Positions 11,481 to 20,978 of a stretch of 64,000 nucleotides of DNA are shown here, one piece after another. Each line of letters begins with the position of its first letter. The first letter of the stretch is position 1. The DNA comes from Thinopyrum elongatum. Taxonomy: Eukaryota > Streptophyta > Magnoliopsida > Poales > Poaceae. The DNA is taken from positions 208,946,070 through 209,010,069 of the forward strand of contig CM022299.1 in the NCBI GenBank assembly GCA_011799875.1, given 5' to 3'. The position numbers were made by a program, and so were the translations under genes. Under the pieces are notes generated by a model. That model had not been told where the DNA came from. It made no database searches and saw only the letters and a program-made list of their open reading frames with translations.

Positions 11481-12822
11481 TCCGGAGCCGATCATACCCT
11501 CAGATGCCGAACACAATTCTGATATCGTCGGGGGCTCGGGCACCGAAATGACACCTTCCGCCCATGTAATCATGGCTGTCATTGCTCCATGGACCGAGCC
11601 CTTCCTGGCCTACCTTAATAGGAGGGAGCTCCCTGAGGACCAGAATGAGGCCCGCTGCATAGTTCGACGCTCGAAAGCCTACAAGGTTCATGAAGGAGAA
11701 CTCTACAAGAAAAGTACTACCGGAGTTCTTCAAAGATGTATCTCCAAAGAGGAGGGACGACAGCTCTTGGCCGAAATACATGCCGGTCTCGGTGGCCACC
11801 ACGCCGCCGCTCAGGCCCTCGTAAGTAAGGCCTTTCGTACAGGTTTCTTTTGGCCTACAGCCCGAGCAAATGCACAGGCTCTTGTATAGCACTGCGTCGG
11901 ATGCCAGCTTTTCGCCAATCAAAGTCACATGCCGCCCACCGCCTTAATAACAATTCCCATTACCTGGCCTTTTGCAGTTTGGGGGCTGGATATGGTCGGA
12001 CCCCTTAAAGGGGGAAGCCATAAGAAGAAATATTTGCTGGTTATGGTGGATAAATTCACTAAATGGATAGAGGCCAAACCAGTAAAAACGGCTGAAGCTG
12101 GACCGGTGATCGACTTTATATCCGGCGTTGTACACCGTTATGGTGTCCCTCATAGCATCATTACCGACAATGGCTCTAACTTCACAGCCGATGAGGTGAA
12201 AACTTGGTGTGCTAACTTGGGCATCAAGCTCGACTACGCCTCCGTATATCACCCTCAAACAAACGGTCAGGTCGAACGGGCTAATGGTCTGATAATGAGA
12301 GGCATCAAACCCAGACTCGTGCGATCCTTACGGGAGTCAGATAAGCACTGGGTCGAGGAACTCGATTCCGTACTCTGGGGGCTGCGGACCACGCCCAATC
12401 GCATGACCGGATACACCCCCTTTTTTATGGTGTACGACGCGGAAGCTGTTTTGCCCTGCGACATTATTCATGACTCACCTAGAGTGCGCATGTATGAAGA
12501 GAGAGAAGCCGAGCTCGATCGGCAGGATGACCTAGACGGCTTGGAGGAGGAGCGCGATGTTGCAAAAGCCCGTTCCGCATTCTATCAGCAACAGGCTCGG
12601 AGGTACCAAAGTAGAGAAGTGCGAGCCAAGACTTATAATGTCAGCGAACTCGTTTTACGCCTCCCAGAGAAGAAGAAGGACAAGCTCAAACCAAAATGGG
12701 AGGGTCCCTTCATTATAGATGAAGTTCTCACTGGAGGATCCTATCGCCTTCGTAATGCATCGGATAACCGCCTAGAGCCGAATCCATGGAACGCTGCTCG
12801 TCTCCGAAGATTCTACGCATAA
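11460..12822 (+). pseudogene. Element 1 integrase
   Basis: It continues pol one frame over from the RNase H, so an indel or small deletion lies near 11455-11470. The zinc-binding HHCC region (H-A-G-L-G-G-H-H then H-C-V-G-C) is cut by TAG 11887-11889 just before the second Cys pair. The catalytic core follows with G-L-D-M-V-G-P, T-D-N-G-S-N-F and G-Q-V-E-R-A-N, giving the D, D and E residues. The end (R-L-R-R-F-Y-A) lies at 12822. There is no chromodomain, as expected for the Tat group. Confidence 0.9.
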
Positions 12823-13646
12823 GTTTGGTCATACTTTTTTTTTCCTTTTTTTCTCCTCTTCATTTTGTTTTTGTTTTCTCGTTTCTATACGATTCCCAGG
12901 ATGTGTTCGGATCAGCCGAACACCTGGAGGGTAAAACATCCTAAAATGTATACATCCCACCATGACTGGGGGCTTCTTTAACCGAAGCTTATTATTATTT
13001 CGAGCCTGGTGCTCAAAATTTAAATGTCGTTTGCTCATGTACATCCTTTTTGCCATTATATGCACCTCTATGACTTAAGTTTTTGCCAAGTTGGGTTGCC
13101 TTGCTCCTGTGTTTATGCCCTACGTTCCCGATTGTTCGGCTAGGGCGTAAAGGGAGCACCTCTGTGATTGTTACAACCGGGTCACCGGACATGTACCTCA
13201 GACGGGTGAAGCCGAAAGCTAGCGTTCTTAAGAGAATAAGTGGTCGGCAATCAAACGACAGATTGTTACATTCTTGTGACCACTCCAAATACTGTGGGAT
13301 AGTTTTTCCATATAACGGACCAAAACCCCGGCACACATAATTACTGCATGCCAACCCAAGGAAAGGAACCCTTAACGGAACTATTTTCTTTGGAAGATGT
13401 TTCTTACATATGTAATATAACATACATCCTGAACTACAATTTTTTGTCTGTTCGAGCACAATGACTAGGTTGCCTCGTTTCCGGACATAGTGAATGTTTC
13501 TTTTCGTTCCTAATAGTATCCGGAAACACTCCACCATTTTGGGTCCGGAGGATAAAGCCGAAAGCCTGCGATGACAAAACTTTTTCATATGTTCGGATGA
13601 AGGCATAGGTTGATCATAACGTACTATAATACATTGCATCAAATAC
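12823..13646 (+). other. Element 1 spacer between pol and the convergent antisense gene
   Basis: This stretch has a T-rich run (12833-12855) and otherwise no supported reading frame. It separates the 3' end of sense pol from the stop codon of the antisense gene, so it would hold the 3' ends of both transcripts. I did not find unambiguous polyadenylation signals. Confidence 0.6.
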
Positions 13647-16261
13647 CTATTCCTTATCTATTCCATCTATAAGGCTGTCTAACCTACAGTCTTCCTGCGA
13701 ATACTTCGCAGCTATCATTACTTGGTCATACACCAAGCTCACTGGAATCTCTTTCCTGTCTGGTCCCTGTGGTCCCACTCGGGCCATATGATTTGGATCT
13801 AGCTTGGTGAAGCGTGTTTTCACCATGGCCCAGGCTTCTCGTGCGCCTTCACGGCAGGTGGATGTCTTCCATAGCTCAAACTGGCGTCGGGCACCTTTGA
13901 ACAGGTTTGCCAAGCCCTCCATACTTTCTGGAGGGGTATCGGATGGCCATAATGCCTTCACCATACTCTTCATGGCTTTCCGGGCCCGAGCATGTACCGC
14001 GGATAGCTCCTTTAGCACGTCGCCTTGAAATCCGGATACTTCTTCTTCTGGCCTACCAGTTAACAGACCTGCGGCAAACAGGGTCATGATATTCCAAATT
14101 ATGGATTCAACATGAGCACCTAGGGAGATTCTAAATAACAGAGGACCGAATATGCCGCCCTTCAGTTTTTCATTTTCTCTCTGAGCGGCCGATAACTGAG
14201 CCTTCAGGCTCTCTATCTCTTCGGATTGTTTGTCCTTTTCCTCCTCGAGATTTTCCTCCCTGGACGCACCCATTGCGCTCTTTTTCATCTCCGCCAGTTC
14301 GGCGGTAATAGTGTTCAGCCGCATTTGGTTTGTTTTCAGCTCCAGGGCTAGCGCCGTGTTCTTTTCTTTAAAGGACCTGCAGGGTATATCGATCCTTAAA
14401 TCGGTTTGCCTCACCGCTTCAAGTCTCGGGGGCTACTGGCACATGACTATCCAAAATTGCATAAACGCTTACCTGTATGTCCTTTGAGAACAGCTGAGTG
14501 ACTCCGGCAAGTCCGTCTTGAGCGGCTCGGATATATGCATCCACCGTGCTGAGTGCGGTAAATTCTTGCTCGGAAAAAGCCAGGGCACGCATGGCTTCCC
14601 TTAATCGATGATGATTCATCACACTCTCCACTTCGGAATTTGTGACAGATACGTCGTCCGAATCCTCTTAAGGATTCGGATCTGGCATTGCCTCGGTTCT
14701 TGTCCTAGTTGGCAAGTCCGGCATCGGATTGGCGGACATTCGGCTAGCAGGGCGTTTGCCCACCGTCTGCCGCATGTTTCTCCTGACATCAAAGATAAGA
14801 AGGAGACTTTAAACAATCCGGACTCATGCCTAGGCATGTATTAAGCGGACATACCTCTTGGAAGAATGTGGGGTTTCTGCGGCACCCCCGGTCCCCTTTC
14901 GTTTTGAACAGCTACCCTGCGTAGGGGCCGCCCTCGAGGAGGTACGGTCTGCCGAACGCCGATCCTGTTAAAAGTCCGGAACGGCGTAATAAGCAAAGGT
15001 GCAGATAAGGGTTTCCTTTCAAGAGCCTTCCGAATACTTACGATGCAGAAGGGATAGAGGCGGGGGTAGTCGGCGGTGATAGCCACTCTTAAGCCGTCAA
15101 GGCTCGCTTGATAGAATACCCCATCATCGAACTCTATGTATATGTCCGGATCTTCGTGAAAGCCAGGGTCTCCATCACGGCCATGATTCTCTGGCTGTGG
15201 AGCGGGACAGTGGACGTCCTCGATCATCTTCCTCCATGACTGTTTTTGGTAACAAAGGGCAAAGCTGATTAGTGTCTGTAACAGCAATAAAGCAGCGCAG
15301 ACAATCAAAATCTTATCCATTCTACGGGGTTGTACATGGAATAGCCCTCCCGGTAGTTTAAGCGGAGGAAGTCTTCTTTCTCGCCCTTATACAGATCGGC
15401 CAGGATTGTGGCCAGTTCGGCAGGGGTATTCGGACCATTCTGTCGGTAACAGGCAACGTCGTCTTCTCCATTATAACACCATAAGGGAGTTACTCTGGAT
15501 TGAAGAGGTTGGACGCACCTCTTTATTGCAATAGCCATGACCTCGACTATCGAGAGCCCGGTATGGGCTAATAACCTGATCTTGTTAACCAACCTTTTTA
15601 TTTCCGCCCTGTCTTCCTCCTTGGGACTTTGGGGACGCCAGTTGAAGTGCTTCTTTAAAGGAGCACTGGAAAATTCAGGAAGGCCGCGCCGAACTGGGTC
15701 TGGCAGTGGGACGTCGTCTATATAAAACCATTCCGAAGCCCATTGAGAGTATACCTCCTTCGGAGTTCCTATGAGGTATCCGGATCCAGCTATACGCCAT
15801 ACTTCGACACCGCCCACTTCAAAAATAGAGCCTCCCCGATGGCGGGGAACGAGGCAAAAGAACTTCCTCCATAGTTCAAAATGGGCCTCGATGCCTAAGA
15901 ACAGTTCGCAGAGGGCAACAAAACCTGAGATGTGCAGAATCGAACCTGGGGTAAGGTTGTGTAGTTGGATGCCGTAAAATTCCAATAGGCCCCTGAGAAA
16001 GGGATGGATTGGAAATCCTAGGCCCCGCAGCAGAAAGGGGACGAAGCACACCCTCTCCTCCTTGTTGGGGTTGGGGAAATTCTCAGCCATCACATCATTG
16101 CCAATTGAGGCTAATCCCACTCGAACAGGGACTAGATCCGCGAGGGTAAGGTAGCCCTGCGTTTGGAGTCGACTCAGCTGAAGATGAGGCACGGAACAAC
16201 TCTGCCAATCACCCTCTTGAGGGCCATGAGGACACGAAGATGAGCCTAGAGCGCTGGCCAT
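13647..16261 (-). pseudogene. Element 1 antisense spliced gene (Transposase_28-like N-terminus, coiled-coil C-terminus)
   Basis: On the minus strand a frame starts at ATG 16261 and runs to 15305. Its L-T-L-A-D-L, F-L-R-G-L-G-F-P and F-E-L-W-R-K-F-F motifs fit the putative gypsy-type transposon (Transposase_28) family. Downstream exons can be drawn: one ending at 15042 (donor ATC/GTAAGT; acceptor 15275 or 15239), 14964-14855, and 14782-14473 (donor CAG/GTAAGC), then a last coiled-coil exon ending at 13647. Phases agree for 15042/14964 and 14855/14782. The exit from exon 1 lacks a clear GT donor (GGATAAG at about 15317), the last acceptor is unresolved, and an in-frame TAA sits at 14670-14668. 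I therefore call it a decayed gene. Function is unknown. Confidence 0.7.
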
Positions 16262-16333
16262 GTTGGAAAGCTTTGTTCGCAGCTAATCTCGACAGTCTTT
16301 CTTTATGAGATGGCATTTGGGGATCTAGCTCTC

Positions 16334-16341
16334 CTTATATA
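16334..16341 (-). promoter_or_regulatory. TATA box of the element 1 antisense gene
   Basis: The minus strand reads CTATATAAGGAG here, about 75 nt upstream of the antisense ATG at 16261. Spacing fits a plant RNA polymerase II promoter with a short leader. It lies inside the element, about 230 bp from the 3' LTR, so the antisense gene need not depend on LTR transcription. Confidence 0.65.
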
Positions 16342-16569
16342 GATGCCGTCCGAGCGTGGTGAGGGGCTTATTTGCAAAAAATCACAGGCTGTTTGTATTC
16401 ACCCGACGCGTAGAAATTGAAGTGACTACAGAAAAGAATCATAAAAGCAGCACATCAAGGTCAGAGCCGGACTGTCGTCAATCCGAAGTACAAATGAAGA
16501 ACCCGCCTTGCAAAGCCGAAGACATAAGCCGGATACTACGTCATCATTGAAGGCAAGTTCGGGGGCTAC
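16342..16569. other. Element 1 region between antisense promoter and 3' LTR
   Basis: About 230 bp with no supported gene. It carries the upstream part of the antisense promoter and ends in the polypurine-type tract at 16558-16569 that would prime plus-strand DNA synthesis. Confidence 0.6.
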
Positions 16570-17042
16570 TGAGGGAGTCCTGGATTAAGGGCTCCTCGGG
16601 TGTCCGGGCTATGTGACATGGGCCGGACTGATGGGCCGTGAAGATATAAAGTAGAAGGCCTTTCCCCGTGTCTGGATAGGACTTTCTCTTACGTGGACGG
16701 CAAGATTGGCGTCCGGATGTGTAATTTCCTTCCTGTAAACCGACTCCGTAAAACCCTAGCCCCCTCCGGTGTCTATATAAACCAGAGGGGTTAGTCCGTA
16801 GAGGCTATCATAATATCCATAGGCTAGACATCTAGGGTTTAGCTATTATGATCTCGAGGTAGATCAACTCTTGTAACCCCCATACTCATCAAATACAATC
16901 AAGCAGGACGTAGGGTTTTACCTCCATTAAGAGGGCCCGAACCTGGGTAAACATCGTGTTCCCTTTGTCCCTTGTTACCTTCGATCCTCAGACACACAGT
17001 CCGGGACCCCCTACCCGAGATCGGCCGGTTTTGACACCGACA
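16570..17042 (+). repeat. Element 1 3' LTR
   Basis: It begins TGAGGGAGTCC at 16570 after the polypurine-type tract ttcgggggctac (16558-16569) and ends ttgacaccgaca at 17042. A TATA word is at 16774-16780. It differs from the 5' LTR mostly by transitions and a 1-nt deletion near 16750. Confidence 0.92.
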
Positions 17043-17640
17043 CCCATGACGTCTTTCGGCCCGTATGAGGCCCTTTGTAACTCTTGGCCCATTAACAACC
17101 CATGGTGAAACTGGCCCGTAATGAACAGTGTATCGCTTTATACCCATTAACGGCCCATTATTCCATTGGGCCGTTTCCAGCCCGTGTTATCTTTCGGCCT
17201 TCTCAGGGCCCATTTATTCTTAGGCTGATTTACAGCATTCGATTACTTACGGTCCGTTACTGGCATGTTCCGGTTGTGGGCCAAATTCTGCCCGTGGTAA
17301 AAGTCGGCCCGTTTGTGGCCCGTTAATCCGTTGGGCCATTTTCATAGCGTCATCAAATACAGCCCATTAACGACCCGTTATGCCTGTCGATAGAAACAAG
17401 CCCGTTATACTCATCGGCCTATTAACGGCCTGTTATGGTCGGCCCATGAACGGACGATTCCCACTCTAGCCCGTTTACGACCCATAATGCGGTCCATTAT
17501 TGGCCCATGTTTGGCCAATCGATCATACGGCTCGTAGAAGGCCCATTGATTCTACGGCCCGTAGAAGGCCCATTGTTTCTACGGCCCGTAGAAGGCCCGT
17601 AGGAGGCCCATGGTCACTACAGTAGATATGTAGCCCATGG
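17043..17640. repeat. CACTA subterminal ggccc-repeat array, continued after element 1
   Basis: The array interrupted at 7198 resumes directly at 17043 with cccatgacg and continues as many copies of ggcccatta, ggcccgtta and ggcccgtag, in both orientations, until about 17640. The last part (17530-17610) is a tighter run of ggcccgtagaaggcccat-type units. No coding frame is supported here. Confidence 0.7.
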
Positions 17641-17932
17641 TTATTGTGGCCTAGTTTTAAAAAATAGGTTATTGCGGCCACTAGCAAACTGCGGAAAAAG
17701 AACTGCACTGACTACAAGCAAACAAATAAACAAGACAACAAGGAAATAAATAAGCAAGCAACTTACGCTAGGCTATTACACATATTACATCCACTGGGCA
17801 TCAAAGTTCGCCACCAGTGCAAATATGGGGAACAAAGCAGCATATTACATACACTGGTTGTCAAAGTTGGTGACCAGTGCAAATAAATGCCGCAGTAAAG
17901 CAAGTCCAGCATTGAAACCACTTCAGAAGAGC
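17641..17932. other. CACTA gene 3' flank
   Basis: Between the subterminal array and the last exon lies about 290 bp of AT-rich sequence with tandem acaaataaac/aaataaataagcaagc words and a short repeat (cattacatccactgg at about 17783 and cattacatacactgg at about 17844). It is probably the 3' untranslated region of the minus-strand CACTA gene. Confidence 0.5.
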
Positions 17933-19264
17933 TCAAGAAACAATATCCTGGGTATCCACCATGCTGGCAAGACGCTTAGCAAGCTTATTAGCTTTCTCTT
18001 GTTTGGCGCTTAAATCCTCCAGCGCTTGCTGTTGCACCAGAAAGTATGCATCTGAATTCTGCAGGGACTTCCTCAGTCCTTCGGCTTCCTGTCGCAGCAC
18101 ATCTGATCGATGCCTTTCAACTTGAAGTTGAGACTCAAGAAGCCGAACTGATTCAGGCAACGAGTTCGAAGAGCTGGTGCCAGCAGTAGTGGCCAGTAAC
18201 TCGAACACTACATCAAGACAGGACTTTGGGGTCGTCTCATTGTCTTCAAGATAGTTTTTATCAGCTTTCTTGGAGACCAACATGGATGTCTCGCTATCTT
18301 GAACCTTATCTGCATTACTTCCTTTATCATTGCATAATGGGGTACTCTTCTCCAATATTTTTTCCGCATTCTAAAAGAGAAACAAGCAGACACATCACAT
18401 GTTTACCATGTTGTATATGAAACTCATTTTGGTAAACCAGTTTAGTAGTAAGGTGGACAGGATAACACATGAAACAAACATATATCCATGTAGTATGGTC
18501 ACTGTATGGTCTATATCATTCTAGTTTATGTTGCCAAATCAAGATAGAGACAGTTCAAATCATATATGTTTAAGACAAAGCAGCATAGATAGAATATAAG
18601 TGTGGGAAACTACACAGCACTAACAACACTTGTAATGTGCATGGCATGAGAACATAATTGTTTATTCAATTGAAACTGAAATCAACATAGAGCAAGTTAC
18701 AACATCAAACACGTTAAAGAAACATGTTTAAAACATACCTGTTGCGCCATTGGAGTTTCAATTGCATCCTTCAAATTTGAAATTAGTTGGTATGAGTAAA
18801 TATAATGATGCAAGAGCAAAGGAGTATGAACCATAGCTATGGAACCTGACCTAAGAACAATTCTTCTTCTGCTTTAAGCGTTGACTTGGGGTTCGGAGTG
18901 GTGGTCCTCGTGCTTTGGGCACTGCAGTTGCCTTACTAACTGCTCGTGTTTGGGTGCTCTGTGGTGGAGACGGTGTTGTGTCAACTGGAACTGGGTTACT
19001 ATTTGCTGGGGTTGGGGTTAGAAGGGGTGTAGCTGGTTCTCTGTCCAACTAGGTAGGGGGTACAATCTGCATGAGTCTGGGTTATGTGTGGTGGGGCTGG
19101 TTCTTGGGCAAGTACAACCGTGGTTCTATCTGCATCGACGGGTAGCACGATCTTTTCTGAAGGCCATGTTTTTACTCCCATAGATACTGCCATCACCCCC
19201 TCCAATTCAAATGGCTGATAAACAAGAAAAGTAATTGAATGTACAGACATTGTATGATAGACAG

Positions 19265-19860
19265 GTGCAATGGATAGTAGGGAAGAAAACAGGGCATGAA
19301 ATAATTCACATTTATGTTGTCTAACCAAACAGGATAGCATGACATAATTTCACATATATGATGGCGAATTAAACAGGATAGCATGACACAGTTTCACATA
19401 TATGATGGCTAACTAAACAAGATAGAATGACATACTTCAAAATATGATGACTATGTAAACATGATGACATGATATAACTATACGATGTGTCTATTAAAGT
19501 GGTTGGCATGCCATAATTCACAAACATGTCGTCGATGGAAACATGATGGCATGATATAATTCATGGATAGAATGACATAATTCAAAATATGATGACTATG
19601 TAAACAGGATGAGATGATATAACTATATTATGTCTTTAGAAAATGGGTTGGCATGTCATAATCCAGATACATGTTGTCTATGTAAACATCATGGCATTAT
19701 ATAATTCAAATATAGGATTTATATACTAAGCAAGTGAGCAGAGAGCAATCGCATATATGATGTGTCAACTAAGCAGATGGCATTCAATATTGTGTATATG
19801 ATGTAAAAACTAAGCATTGCAAGACAACATATACATGATATGAGTAATATAACCCTGCCA
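19265..19860. repeat. Intronic degenerate tandem repeats, ~43-bp period
   Basis: The intron between exons 19876 and 19214 is made of about ten or more degenerate copies of a unit like aacaggatagcatgacata followed by attcacatatatgatg, period roughly 40-45 bp. Copies differ mainly by substitutions. The same unit occurs in the upstream intron at about 33990-34190. Confidence 0.75.
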
Positions 19861-19902
19861 AGTTTGAGCATACACCTCAGGGGGAAAATAGGACTGGTCA
19901 TC

Positions 19903-20892
19903 TGTCGGTGTACTAGAATAGGGGTACCCTAGTACCCCGTACTTGTGCACGGGCAGTAGTAGCATCCCGCGGCCAGGCTTGCGGGAGGACAGCCAGAGAG
20001 AAGCTCAAGATTATTAAGCCATTCAAGAACAAAGTATACAAAGCAAGAGTTAAGACCCCGGCAAGAGGAGCTCGCCGGGAGGGACAGCTGAGGCCCAGCC
20101 TGGGCATTGCTGAAGCAGAGTACTTGCCGCGGCAAGTCATTGGCTGCGGCAAGGTATTGGCTGCGGCAAGATAGCGGCTGCGGCAAGGTACTTGCCCCGG
20201 CAAGTTACCTTGCACGGCAAGCTATGGGCTGCGCCAAGCTGTCAGGTGCGGCAAGGTCTTGCCGCGGCAAGCGTTACTGTACCACTGTGCTACTGTGCTG
20301 CTCCGGTGCCTCTGCCAGCATGGCGCTCTGGGTCCTTCCAAGCGTGCGTGGCAGGGCACTGTGTAGATGGCGGTGCACTGTAGATAGCGGTGCAGCAGCA
20401 GGTGGGATAGGCTTTTCCCACGTCCACGACGTCCGGGTACATGTATCTGGACAGCAAAGGCATGGGCATTTAATGCCCTTGTCCCCTGCCGTCAGTGGTA
20501 GGTAGGACATGTCATCCTGGTAATAGTGGCCTTACTATAGCAACTTTCCACCTCTACCTTTACTGTTTGCCACCTGTTGGAGACCCCTTTGTGCGTATAA
20601 AAGGAGGCCCATGGGCAACGTGAAGGGGGAGGAACTGAAAGAGGGAGAGCTCCAGTATTGTACGCAGCTACTCGGTACTGTAGCGCTCCTGGAGCTAGAA
20701 CAATCATACAGATAATAACCAAAAAGCAGGAGTAGGGTTATACGCATCCGTGCGGCCCGAACCTGGGTAAATCTCTCTCGTGCACTGTCGTGTTCTTCGC
20801 TAGATTTGCTCTTCGCGCGACCGTCTCTCCCTGCCGAACGTAAAGGGGTCCTTCTCTGGGTCCCATAGGTGATCGCGGATTCGTCCCCGACA
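19903..20892 (+). repeat. Element 2 5' LTR
   Basis: It starts TGTCGGTGTACTAG and ends gtccccgaca. A TATA box, tataaaagg, is at 20596-20604. The region 20120-20280 is a run of inverted and direct repeats of ctgcggcaag with palindromes such as cttgccgcggcaag. The primer-binding site candidate tggcgcgccaggtaggggg starts at 20897, four bases after the LTR. Confidence 0.93.
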
Positions 20893-20978
20893 TCTTTGGC
20901 GCGCCAGGTAGGGGGAAGGAGGTTGTGTGAACCTAATCTAGCGATTTGCGCGTTAGTTTTTGGGCCATTCTCCGTCTT

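Larger units (their letters stand above)
7199..17042 (+). mobile_element. Tat-lineage Gypsy LTR-retrotransposon (element 1) with antisense gene
   Basis: A complete element of 9844 bp with LTRs at 7199-7672 and 16570-17042 and a perfect 5-bp target duplication, cccat (7194-7198 and 17043-17047). The order is gag, protease, reverse transcriptase, RNase H, second RNase H, integrase, then an antisense gene before the 3' LTR. I count by eye about 7 substitutions and one 1-nt indel between the LTRs (about 1.5%), which at 1.3e-8 substitutions per site per year gives roughly 0.6 million years. The second RNase H domain and antisense ORF place it in the Tat group. Confidence 0.92.

Noticed and set aside
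13083..13340. Small plus-strand frame after element 1 integrase
   Set aside because: No domain and low-complexity composition; it overlaps equally long frames on the other strand.
19265..19860. Possible CRISPR-like array of regularly spaced repeats
   Set aside because: The ~43-bp units are contiguous and degenerate, with no unique spacers, and lie in an intron of a plant transposon gene.
20107..20505. Frames within the element 2 LTR (also at 33021-33419)
   Set aside because: They run through the cggcaag repeat cluster and across the promoter; the 17-bp length difference between the LTRs breaks one of them.
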